Source: Cupriavidus yeoncheonensis
GTDB lineage: Bacteria; Pseudomonadota; Gammaproteobacteria; Burkholderiales; Burkholderiaceae
NCBI RefSeq assembly: GCF_905397275.1
Contig: NZ_CAJPUY010000021.1
Coordinates: 1-64,000 of the forward strand
Reading direction: 5' to 3'
DNA length: 64,000 nt
A program made the translations under genes and the position numbers. The notes beneath the pieces were generated by a model. It made no database searches, had not been told where the DNA came from, and was given only the letters and a program-made list of their open reading frames with translations. Positions within the stretch are counted from its first letter, which is position 1; the number at the start of each line of letters is the position of its first letter. This document shows positions 51,920 to 59,720 of the stretch, piece after piece.

Positions 51920-53179
51920 TCAGTCCTGCAGCAGGCGTTCGTCGCGGAACAGGTCTTCAACCAGTTCGCGCTCGCGCACCACGTGGACCTTGTTGCCGTC
52001 GACCATCACTTCGGCGGCGCGCGGACGGGTGTTGTAGTTGGAGCTCATCGTGAAGCCGTAGGCACCCGCCGACATCACCGCCAGCAGGTCGCCGGGCTGC
52101 ACGGCCAGCGCGCGGTCGCGGCCAAGCCAGTCGCCCGATTCGCACACGGGACCCACAATGTCGTAGGTGAGCGCCGACGCGCTGCTTGCCAGCACCGGCT
52201 CGATGCGGTGGAAGGCCTCGTACATGGCCGGGCGTGCCAGGTCGTTCATGGCAGCATCGACGATGCAGAAGTTCTTGGCCGCGCCGGGCTTGAGGAATTC
52301 GACCTGGGTCAGCAGCACGCCGGCATTGCCGACGAGCGAGCGGCCCGGCTCGAACAGCACTTCGCGATGACCATGGCCGCGTGCGGCCACGCGGTCCAGC
52401 AGCGTGGTGGCAAAGCCCGTGATGTCCGGCGGGGTCTCGTCATCGTAGGTGATGCCAAGGCCGCCGCCGACGTCGATGTGCTGGAGGACGATGCCCTCGC
52501 GTTCCAGCGCTTCCACCACGTCGAGCACCTTGTCGAGTGCCTCCAGGTACGGCGCCACCTCGGTGATCTGCGAACCGATGTGGCAGTCGATACCGGTGAT
52601 CTCGATATGCGGCAGCGCCGCGGCGGCCCGGTACGTGGGCAGCACGTCCTCGAACGCGATGCCGAACTTGTTGCCCTTCAGGCCCGTGGAGATATACGGG
52701 TGCGTCTTGGCGTCCACATCCGGGTTGATGCGCAGCGATACGCGCGCGCGCTTGCCCACCTGGCCGGCGACCGCATTGAGGCGGTCCAGTTCAGGAATCG
52801 ATTCGACGTTAAAGCAGCGCACGTCGTGCGCCAGCGCCAGTTCCATCTCCGCCGCGCTCTTGCCCACGCCGGAGAACACCACCTTGCGCGGATCGCCGCC
52901 GGCGGCCAGCACGCGCTTGAGTTCGCCGCCCGAGACGATGTCGAAGCCGGCCCCGAGCTTGGCGAATACCTGCAGCACCGCCAGGTTCGAGTTGGCCTTC
53001 ATGGCGTACTGCACCTGCGCCTTGCGGCCCTTGCAGGCTGCGGCATAGCCCTGGTAGGCGGCAGTCAGCGCCGCACGCGAGTACACGTAGGTCGGCGTGC
53101 CGAACTCTGCGGCGATCTGCGCCAGCGGCACCTGTTCGGCAACAAGGGCGCCGTCCTGGCGATGGAAAAATGCGGTCAT
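51920..53179 (-). CDS. lysA: Diaminopimelate decarboxylase
   Basis: This 419-residue PLP enzyme makes L-lysine from meso-diaminopimelate, the last step of the pathway. The PLP lysine is Lys61 in VQYAMKANSN. DCHIGSQI, IDVGGGLGITY and EPGRSLVGNAG form the phosphate and substrate sites, and VCESGDWLGRDR carries the cross-subunit cysteine. The start is 2 bases after the lptM stop, so the two genes are translated together. Confidence 0.97.
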   Translation of the reverse strand: MTAFFHRQDGALVAEQVPLAQIAAEFGTPTYVYSRAALTAAYQGYAAACKGRKAQVQYAMKANSNLAVLQVFAKLGAGFDIVSGGELKRVLAAGGDPRKVVFSGVGKSAAEMELALAHDVRCFNVESIPELDRLNAVAGQVGKRARVSLRINPDVDAKTHPYISTGLKGNKFGIAFEDVLPTYRAAAALPHIEITGIDCHIGSQITEVAPYLEALDKVLDVVEALEREGIVLQHIDVGGGLGITYDDETPPDITGFATTLLDRVAARGHGHREVLFEPGRSLVGNAGVLLTQVEFLKPGAAKNFCIVDAAMNDLARPAMYEAFHRIEPVLASSASALTYDIVGPVCESGDWLGRDRALAVQPGDLLAVMSAGAYGFTMSSNYNTRPRAAEVMVDGNKVHVVRERELVEDLFRDERLLQD

Positions 53180-53181
53180 GG

Positions 53182-53406
53182 TTACCTGGTGGTGGGGGCG
53201 TCGGAAGTGGCCGGGGGCGTCGCGGGGGCTGCCGGGACGGGCAGCGTCGCGTCCGCATGACCCAGGCCAGGATCGGGCACGGCCGGAGCGGTCGGCTCAG
53301 GCGGCACCTTGGGCATGGTCAGCGGCCCGCGAATGCCGCATCCGCCCAGCAGGGGCATCGCAAGGCCGGCGGCAAACGCCGATACAATCGCAACACGACG
53401 GAGCAT
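53182..53406 (-). CDS. lptM: Small lipoprotein LptM (YifL-like)
   Basis: This 74-residue lipoprotein has its lipobox at LLGGC, Cys23 being the first mature residue. CGIRGPLTMP, the short signature of YifL/LptM, follows, and then a proline/alanine-rich tail. LptM assists oxidative maturation of the LPS translocon LptD in Escherichia coli. The ATG at 53406 gives the compact form; the longer frame to 53517 is rejected. Placement upstream of lysA and divergent from cyaY is common in proteobacteria. Confidence 0.88.
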   Translation of the reverse strand: MLRRVAIVSAFAAGLAMPLLGGCGIRGPLTMPKVPPEPTAPAVPDPGLGHADATLPVPAAPATPPATSDAPTTR

Positions 53407-53606
53407 CGGGTCGTCCTTGAAAGCGGTTGGGAAAGCTGTCGGACTGGCAGCCGGCGTGTCGTCCGCGGCCGCCGCCAGAATTCCAGGGCACGGCCGGAAT
53501 CCGGAAATCCTCAACAAAAAAGCCGGTCACTGCAAGTGCTCCATGCGATGTCCCATGTGGCATAGCAAGGCGGACAGCGCTGGCGCCGGCGGTCTTGGAG
53601 TTTAGC

Positions 53607-53942
53607 ATGCCCCCCATGAGCGAAAGCGAGTTCCTGGCCCTGGCGGTCAAGGAGCTGGACCGCATCGAAGCCGCAGTGGAAGCCGCCGCGGACGCGGCCG
53701 ACGCCGACATCGAAATCAGCCGGACCGGCAACGTGATGGAGCTGGAATTCGAGAACGGCTCCAAGATCATCATCAACAGCCAGGCGCCGATGCAGGAGCT
53801 GTGGGTCGCGGCGCGCTCGGGCGGCTTCCATTTCCGCCGCGACGGCGAGCGTTGGGTCGATACGCGCAGCGGCAACGAGTTGTACGCCGCGCTGTCCGGC
53901 TACGTGAGCCAGCAGGCGGAAGCGACGCTCACGCTCGGCTGA
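53607..53942 (+). CDS. cyaY: Frataxin homologue CyaY
   Basis: This 111-residue iron-binding regulator acts on iron-sulfur cluster assembly. An acidic first helix (ELDRIEAAVEAAADAADADI) is followed by the sheet with NVMELEFENGSKIIINSQAP and the invariant tryptophan region QELWVAARSGGFHFR. TTGGAG (53595-53600) favours the ATG at 53607 over the one at 53616. It is divergent from lptM-lysA and converges on mrcA. Confidence 0.95.
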   Translation: MPPMSESEFLALAVKELDRIEAAVEAAADAADADIEISRTGNVMELEFENGSKIIINSQAPMQELWVAARSGGFHFRRDGERWVDTRSGNELYAALSGYVSQQAEATLTLG

Positions 53943-53979
53943 CGCGCCGCCAAGCGCGTTTCTGTCAAGTCCCCAATGA

Positions 53980-54005
53980 AAAAGCCGGCCCAGTGGCCGG
54001 CTTTT
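53980..54005. terminator. Bidirectional terminator between cyaY and mrcA
   Basis: AAAAGCCGGCC (53980-53990) and GGCCGGCTTTT (53995-54005) are perfect 11-base complements around CAGT. T-runs form in both reading directions, fitting the convergent genes cyaY and mrcA. Confidence 0.9.
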
Positions 54006-54025
54006 CCTTGCCTGGGCAGCTGCGC

Positions 54026-56401
54026 TCAGGCGCCGCCGAACATCTCCAGGATCTTCTTCTTCTCCGCCTCGACATCGGCCGGCGAGCGCGTGCTTTCCTC
54101 CGGCTTGCCCGGCCACGGATCGCCCAGGCCGACCGAAGCGACGCCGGCGCCGCTGGCGTTCTCCTCGAAGGTCCAGTCGCCACCGACCATCAGCACGCCT
54201 TCCGGCGCCGGGCGTTCCGGGCTTTCCGGCACGCCCTTGAGCATCTTGCCCATGTAGCCAACCCAGATCGGCAGGGCCAGGCCGCCGCCGGTCTCGCGCA
54301 CACCGAGGCTCTTGGGCTGGTCGTAGCCCATCCAGGCGATCGCCACCAGGTTCGGGGTGTAGCCGGCGAACCAGGCATCCACGGCGTCGTTGGTGGTGCC
54401 GGTCTTGCCGGCCAGGTCGTTGCGGCCCAGGCGCTGCTTGGCTGCATTGGCCGTGCCCATGCGCACCACGTCGCGCAGCATGGTGTCGGCGATGAACGCC
54501 GTGCGTGCATCGAGCACGCGCACCGCATCGCTGCCGGCGCGCTGCGGCTGCGTTTCGGAGAGGACCTTGCCGCGCGCATCGACCACCTTCTGGATCAGGT
54601 ACGGGTTGATGCGGTAGCCACCGTTGGCAAACACCGAGTAGGCGCCCGCCATCTGCAGCGGCGTCACGCTGCCCGCGCCGAGCGCCATCGGCAGGTAGGC
54701 CGGGTGCTTGTCGGCTTCGAAGCCGAAGCGGGTGATGTAGTCCTGCGCGTATTGCGTGCCGATCGCACGCAGGATGCGCACCGAGACCAGGTTCTTCGAC
54801 TTCGCCAGCGCGCGGCGCATGGTCATGGGGCCTTCGAACTTGCCGTCGTAGTTCTTCGGCTCCCACACCTGGCCGCCGGTGTCCGGGCCGATCGTCAGCG
54901 GTGCGTCATTGATGACGGTGGCCGGGGAGAAGCCCTTTTCCAGCGCGGCCGAATAGATGAACGGCTTGAAGCTGGAACCCGGCTGGCGCCAGGCCTGCGT
55001 CACATGGTTGAACTTGTTGCGGTTGAAGTCGAAGCCGCCGACCATCGAGCGGATCTCGCCGTCCTGCGGGTTGATCGAGACGAAGGCCGCCGAGACTTCA
55101 GGGAGCTGCGTAACCGTCCACTGGCCCTTTTCGTCCTGCGTCACGCGGATGATGGCGCCGGGGCGGATCTTGGTCTTCGGCTGCGCGTTTGCCGACAGCG
55201 ATGGCGCGATAAAGCGCAGCGCCGACCCTTCGATGGTGGCCACTTCGCCCGACAGCAGCGTGGCCTTTACCTCGCGCGAAGACACGCTGGTCACCACGGC
55301 GGAACGCAGGTCGTCGCTGCCCGGGTGCTCGACCAGCGCGTCGTCGATGGCCTGCTCGCGTTCAGCCTGGTCCGAGGGCAGGTCGATAAAGGCCTCCGGG
55401 CCGCGGTAGCCGTGCTTGCGCTCGTAGTTCATGATGCCCGAGCGCACGGATTCGTACGCCGCGTCCTGGTCGGGCTTGGCCAGCGTGGTGTAGACGGTGA
55501 GGCCGCGCGTGTAGGTTTCCTCGCGGTATTGCGCGTACATCAGCTGGCGCACGATCTCGGCCACGTACTCGGCGTGCGTGGAAAACTCGTTGCCTTCCGT
55601 GCGGACCTTCGGCGCTTCACGCAGGGCCTGGTCATACTGCTCCGGCGTGATGTAGCGCAGGTCGCGCATGCGCTGCAGGATGTATTCTTGGCGTACCTTC
55701 GCGCGCTTGGGATTCACCACCGGGTTGTAGGCGGACGGCGCCTTGGGCAGGCCGGCCAGCATGGCGGCCTCCGCCGGCGTGACGTCGCGCACCGACTTGC
55801 CGAAGTAGACGCGCGCGGCGCTGTCGAAGCCATAGGCGCGCTGGCCCAGGTAGATCTGGTTCATGTACAGCTCGAGGATCTGGTCCTTGCTCAGGTTCGC
55901 CTCGATCTTGTACGCGAGCAGCATTTCGTAGATCTTGCGCGTGTAGGTCTTCTCGCTGGACAGGAAGAAGTTGCGCGCCACCTGCATCGTGATCGTCGAA
56001 GCGCCTTGCGACAGCCCGCCGCGCAGGTTTGCCAGGCCCGCCCGCATCACCCCGACAAAGTCCACGCCGCCGTGCTCGTAGAAGCGGTCGTCCTCGATCG
56101 CCAGCACCGCCTTCTTCATCACGTCGGGGATCTCGGCGATCGGCACGAAGTTGCGGCGCTCTTCGCCGAACTCGCCGATCAGGACATTGTCGGCGGTGAA
56201 GATACGCAGCGGAATCTTGGGCCGGTAGTCCGTGATGGTATCGAGCGACGGCAGGTTGGGCGCAGCCACCAGCAACGCGTAGCCAAGCAGCAGCGCGACC
56301 GCCACGATGCCGGCGACGATCAGACCGACCACCCAGAACGTGAGCCGCGCCCAGAGCGGGCGGCGGGCAGGGAGGGACGGCTTCTGGTGTGCTGTGGCCA
56401 T
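54026..56401 (-). CDS. mrcA: Penicillin-binding protein 1A
   Basis: This 791-residue bifunctional peptidoglycan synthase has a membrane anchor near residues 20-47. The glycosyltransferase domain shows EDDRFYEHGGVDF, GASTITMQVARNFFLS and QIYLGQRAYGF. The transpeptidase domain has the serine motif PGSSFKPF, then SKN and KTGTTND. An OB-like linker lies between the two domains. It is divergent from pilM, the ponA/mrcA-pilM arrangement seen widely in proteobacteria. Confidence 0.96.
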   Translation of the reverse strand: MATAHQKPSLPARRPLWARLTFWVVGLIVAGIVAVALLLGYALLVAAPNLPSLDTITDYRPKIPLRIFTADNVLIGEFGEERRNFVPIAEIPDVMKKAVLAIEDDRFYEHGGVDFVGVMRAGLANLRGGLSQGASTITMQVARNFFLSSEKTYTRKIYEMLLAYKIEANLSKDQILELYMNQIYLGQRAYGFDSAARVYFGKSVRDVTPAEAAMLAGLPKAPSAYNPVVNPKRAKVRQEYILQRMRDLRYITPEQYDQALREAPKVRTEGNEFSTHAEYVAEIVRQLMYAQYREETYTRGLTVYTTLAKPDQDAAYESVRSGIMNYERKHGYRGPEAFIDLPSDQAEREQAIDDALVEHPGSDDLRSAVVTSVSSREVKATLLSGEVATIEGSALRFIAPSLSANAQPKTKIRPGAIIRVTQDEKGQWTVTQLPEVSAAFVSINPQDGEIRSMVGGFDFNRNKFNHVTQAWRQPGSSFKPFIYSAALEKGFSPATVINDAPLTIGPDTGGQVWEPKNYDGKFEGPMTMRRALAKSKNLVSVRILRAIGTQYAQDYITRFGFEADKHPAYLPMALGAGSVTPLQMAGAYSVFANGGYRINPYLIQKVVDARGKVLSETQPQRAGSDAVRVLDARTAFIADTMLRDVVRMGTANAAKQRLGRNDLAGKTGTTNDAVDAWFAGYTPNLVAIAWMGYDQPKSLGVRETGGGLALPIWVGYMGKMLKGVPESPERPAPEGVLMVGGDWTFEENASGAGVASVGLGDPWPGKPEESTRSPADVEAEKKKILEMFGGA

Positions 56402-56431
56402 AAGGGAAAAACCTAGTCAGGAGTGCGGGGG

Positions 56432-56437
56432 ATTATA
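56432..56437 (-). promoter_or_regulatory. -10 box of the mrcA promoter
   Basis: Read on the minus strand, a perfect TATAAT occurs 31 bases before the mrcA start. The -35 region is weak (GAAGGT or AAGGTG at 16-17 bases), so confidence is moderate. Transcription would begin about 24 bases before the ATG. Confidence 0.4.
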
Positions 56438-56765
56438 TCGCCCGGGATAGCGGCACCTTCCTGCACAGTGGCGCCTGCGGCGCTACTGTGCTGTTACAAG
56501 ATGTAATGTCCCCGACAGCGGAAGCTTGCGCCGATGTGCGAGCAGGAAAAAGGCTGGGAAGGGAACCCGACGACCGTGGGGTTTTGGCAACGCTTTGGAG
56601 GAGCCGTCGCAAAAATAAAAGCGTGGCCAGACCGGCACATTGCCAGCACTGCCGGTTTTTGTGAGAATCGGCCAACATAAAAGAGCAAAACGTTTCATCG
56701 AGAAACAGGGCTCGCCCGATTAGAGCAGTCAAGCCAGGGGTGAGTTCAAATGTGAGGGGGTCACC
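56438..56765. other. Divergent mrcA-pilM spacer without a recognised gene
   Basis: This rest of the 364-base divergent gap should contain the pilM promoter, but no convincing -35/-10 pair or sigma54 site was found. The base composition is visibly more AT-rich at 56590-56710 than in the genes around it. A GAGGGGG stretch (56754-56760) serves as the ribosome site of pilM. Confidence 0.5.
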
Positions 56766-57851
56766 TTGCGACGGGGCATTTTGTCGGGGCTTCTGCGCCG
56801 GACTACGGTCGGCGTAGATATCGGGTCGTCCAGTGTCAAGGTAGTCGAGCTGTCCGTGGGGGGCAGCAAACATGACTACCGGCTGGAAAAGTGTGCCAGC
56901 GAACTGCTGGACCGCAATGCCGTTGCCGACGGCAACGTGGTCAATATCGAGGCTGTCGGCATCGCGCTCAAGCGCGCGCTCGGCAAGGCCGGCATCCGCA
57001 CCAAGGACGTGGTGCTTGGCGTGCCTTCGATGCTGACCGAATCACAGACGGTCAGTCTGCCGGACAACCTGTCCGAAGACGAACTCTATTCCCAGGTCGA
57101 ATCCGAGGCGCACCGGCTGTATCCGCCGTCGCAGACGGTGAATTTCGACTTCGCCGTGATTGGCCCGAGCGAAACCGAGGGCGGTATCGGCGTGCGCGTG
57201 ACCGCGGCCAACAGCGATCGCGTGCAGGAGCGCGTCACCGCCGCCGAAATGGCGGGCCTGCGCCCGCAGGTCATGGACGTCGAGGAATACGCGGTGCAGC
57301 GGACCATCGTGCAGATGCTCGGCGTGCCGCGCGATATGCCTGAAGCCGATGCACGCGCGCTGCCGGTGGTGGCCGTCGTTCATCTCGGCGGCAGCCGTTC
57401 CAAGGCCATCTTCTACCAGGGCTGGAAAGAGCTGTACGAGCAGCCCCTGAATAGCTACGGCGACCAGCTCACGCAGAGCGCCGCGCGCATGTTCACGCTC
57501 GACGCGCTCAAGGCCGAGATCAAGAAACGCAAGAACACGCTGCCGGAAGCCTGGCGCGCCCAGCTGCTCAAGCCGTCGCTCGAAGCGCTGGCCATGGAAG
57601 TGCAGGCCGCGGTGGGGAATTTCATCGCGAGCTCCAGCCTCGGCCGGGTCGACGAGATCCTGCTGTCGGGCGGGCATGCGTCGCTGGTCGGCGTGCAGGC
57701 GGCCATCCAGCAGCAGACCCAGATCACCACCACGCTGGCGAACCCGTTCGCCAACATGATCACCAACGGCAAGGTCAACGAGCGCTACCTGCAGCGTGAC
57801 CTGCCGGCGTATATCGTCAGCGCCGGACTGGCCTTGCGCGGCCTGCAATAA
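56766..57851 (+). CDS. pilM: Type IV pilus assembly protein PilM
   Basis: This 361-residue actin-like cytoplasmic ATPase-fold protein connects PilN to the pilus motor. The nucleotide-binding start is TTVGVDIGSSSVKVVELS, and EILLSGGHASLVG lies near residue 298. No ATG exists before residue 89, so a TTG start is needed: either 56766, with GAGGGGG upstream, or 56778. It is the first gene of pilMNOPQ. Confidence 0.93.
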   Translation: MRRGILSGLLRRTTVGVDIGSSSVKVVELSVGGSKHDYRLEKCASELLDRNAVADGNVVNIEAVGIALKRALGKAGIRTKDVVLGVPSMLTESQTVSLPDNLSEDELYSQVESEAHRLYPPSQTVNFDFAVIGPSETEGGIGVRVTAANSDRVQERVTAAEMAGLRPQVMDVEEYAVQRTIVQMLGVPRDMPEADARALPVVAVVHLGGSRSKAIFYQGWKELYEQPLNSYGDQLTQSAARMFTLDALKAEIKKRKNTLPEAWRAQLLKPSLEALAMEVQAAVGNFIASSSLGRVDEILLSGGHASLVGVQAAIQQQTQITTTLANPFANMITNGKVNERYLQRDLPAYIVSAGLALRGLQ

Positions 57852-57871
57852 CGCACCCCGGGGGAAACCGA

Positions 57872-58513
57872 ATGTCAACGAACACGCTCCCGTCGGTCAA
57901 CCTGCTGCCCTACCACGAAGCCCGCAAGGCCGCCCGACGCAAGCGCGTCTACGCGATCCTTGGCGGTGCGGCTGCGGGTGGGGCGCTGGTGGTGCTGCTG
58001 GGCGGGCTTTATATCGATCGCCAGATCGAATCGGTCGTCGGGCTGAACCAGGTCCTGACCACCGAGAATGCGCGGCTGGACGGCCAGATCCGCGAGGTCA
58101 ACACACTCAAGAAGGACATCGAGGCCCTGCTGCAGCGCCAGCAGGCCGTGGAAAGCCTGCAGACCGAACGCAACCGCCCGGTGCAGCTGCTTGAAGAGCT
58201 GGTGCGCCAGGTGCCGGAAGGGGTCTACCTGACCAGCCTGAAGCAGACCGGCGAGGCCTTCACGATTGCCGGCGTGGCGCAGTCCAACGAGCGCATTTCC
58301 GAGCTGTTGCGCAATGTTGGCGCGGTGCCCTGGCTCGACAAGGCAGAGCTGGTCGAGTCCAAGGCGGTGACGATGACCAACAACCTGCGTGAGCAGCGCC
58401 GCCTGTTCGATTTCTCCATGCGCTTCGCCTACCGCGCTCCCGAAACGCCGGCCGACAAGAAGGATGGTCCGGCACGCCCGGCCCAGACGCCGGCCGCCAA
58501 CGGAAAGGCCTGA
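57872..58513 (+). CDS. pilN: Type IV pilus assembly protein PilN
   Basis: This 213-residue inner-membrane protein has the conserved PilM-binding start SVNLLPYHEARKAARRKR. One membrane helix (about 28-50) leads to a periplasmic coiled-coil and ferredoxin-like domain. The C-terminal tail is proline/alanine-rich (PAQTPAANGKA). It pairs with PilO to form the alignment complex. It starts 20 bases after pilM, with GGGGGAAA upstream, and is 2 bases from pilO. Confidence 0.94.
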   Translation: MSTNTLPSVNLLPYHEARKAARRKRVYAILGGAAAGGALVVLLGGLYIDRQIESVVGLNQVLTTENARLDGQIREVNTLKKDIEALLQRQQAVESLQTERNRPVQLLEELVRQVPEGVYLTSLKQTGEAFTIAGVAQSNERISELLRNVGAVPWLDKAELVESKAVTMTNNLREQRRLFDFSMRFAYRAPETPADKKDGPARPAQTPAANGKA

Positions 58514-58515
58514 CC

Positions 58516-59184
58516 ATGGCGCTCAACTCCGACATCAACCTGGCGGACCTGGCAGGCCAGTTCCGCGGGCTCAACTTGAACGAGCCCGAAACCTGGCCCA
58601 CGGCGCCGCGCGTGGCCTTCGCCATCCTGGCGGCGGCGATGGTGCTGGTGCTTGGATGGCAGTTCTACTGGAGCGGCAAGTCCGAGGAGCTGGACCGCCA
58701 GCGCGCCGAGCAGGAGACCCTCAAGCAGGCCTACCAGTCCAAGATCGCGCAGGTGGCAAACCTCGAGGCGCTGCGTGAGCAGAAGAAGCAGGTCGAGCAG
58801 CGTGTCGCGCAGCTGGAGCGCCAGCTTCCCAACAAGACGGAGATGGATGCCCTGCTGGCCGACGTCAACCACGCCGGCGTGGCGCGTGGCCTGCAGTTCG
58901 AACTGTTCAAGCCGCAGGCCGCCGTGCTCAAGCCTTACTTTGCCGAGATCCCGGTGAACCTGAAGGTGACTGGCCGCTACCACGACGTCGCGCAGTTCAA
59001 CGCCGATGTCGCCGCCCTGTCGCGGATCGTGTCGATGCAGAACCTGCAGCTCGCCAATACCAAGGACGGCGCGCTGACCATGGAGGCGGTCGCGATGGCC
59101 TACCGCGCGCTGGACCCGGACGAGCAGGCCGCGCAACGCAAGGCTGCCGCCAACGCCGCCAAGCCGGCCGGAGGTGCCAAATGA
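58516..59184 (+). CDS. pilO: Type IV pilus assembly protein PilO
   Basis: This 222-residue inner-membrane partner of PilN has a membrane helix near residues 35-52 (AFAILAAAMVLVLGWQFYW), a long coiled coil (about 55-115) and a periplasmic domain with VNLKVTGRYHDVAQFNADVA. The tail is alanine/lysine-rich. It overlaps pilP by 4 bases (ATGA). Confidence 0.94.
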   Translation: MALNSDINLADLAGQFRGLNLNEPETWPTAPRVAFAILAAAMVLVLGWQFYWSGKSEELDRQRAEQETLKQAYQSKIAQVANLEALREQKKQVEQRVAQLERQLPNKTEMDALLADVNHAGVARGLQFELFKPQAAVLKPYFAEIPVNLKVTGRYHDVAQFNADVAALSRIVSMQNLQLANTKDGALTMEAVAMAYRALDPDEQAAQRKAAANAAKPAGGAK

Positions 59185-59720
59185 GCCGCCTCGTGAGCCT
59201 TTCCATGCATCGCGCCCGCGTGCTGGCCGCTGCCGCGCTGGCCGCAGGCCTGCTGGGCGCATGTGGCTCCAGCGACGAACAGGCGCTGCACCAGTGGATG
59301 GACGCCACGCGCAACGCCAAGGCGCAGCCGCCGGCGCCCCTGCCCGAACCCAAGCCCTACGTGCCGCGCGAATACGCAGGGCGCAGCGCACCGGAGCCAT
59401 TCGCACAGACCAAGATCGGCGAACTCAACAAGATGCTGGCGGAGTCGCCCGAAGCCGGGCGGCACCGCGAGCCGCTGGAGGACTATCCGCTCGAAAACTT
59501 CAAGATGCTCGGCATGATGAAGAAACACGGCGAGACCTTCGGCATTGTGCGTGTTGATAACAAGATCCACCACGTCAAGGTGGGTCAGTATCTCGGCCAG
59601 AGCTACGGCCGGGTGGTCCGCATCACCGATCAGGAGATCGTGTTGCGCGAATTGGTCCGGGAAGGGGTATCCGAGTGGAAAGAGAAAATGACCAGTCTGA
59701 AGCTGGAGGTGTCGGCATGA
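59181..59720 (+). CDS. pilP: Type IV pilus lipoprotein PilP
   Basis: This 179-residue inner-membrane lipoprotein links the PilNO complex to the PilQ secretin. The lipobox LLGAC places the lipidated residue at Cys28. A flexible proline-rich linker (about 45-65) precedes the beta-domain with HHVKVGQYLGQSYGRVVRIT. It overlaps both neighbours by 4 bases, so pilO-pilP-pilQ are translationally coupled. Confidence 0.95.
   Translation: MSRLVSLSMHRARVLAAAALAAGLLGACGSSDEQALHQWMDATRNAKAQPPAPLPEPKPYVPREYAGRSAPEPFAQTKIGELNKMLAESPEAGRHREPLEDYPLENFKMLGMMKKHGETFGIVRVDNKIHHVKVGQYLGQSYGRVVRITDQEIVLRELVREGVSEWKEKMTSLKLEVSA

Noticed and set aside
51983..53260. Plus-strand 425-codon frame opposite lysA
   Set aside because: lysA has full family motifs on the minus strand. 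The plus-strand frame has none and is a shadow.
53801..56416. Plus-strand 871-codon frame opposite mrcA
   Set aside because: It reads against an intact PBP1A gene and runs through the bidirectional terminator, with no recognisable domain.
56500..56760. Possible sigma54 (GG-N10-GC) promoter before pilM
   Set aside because: GGCAC...TGC patterns are present, but none has the required 10 bases between GG and GC in a convincing context.
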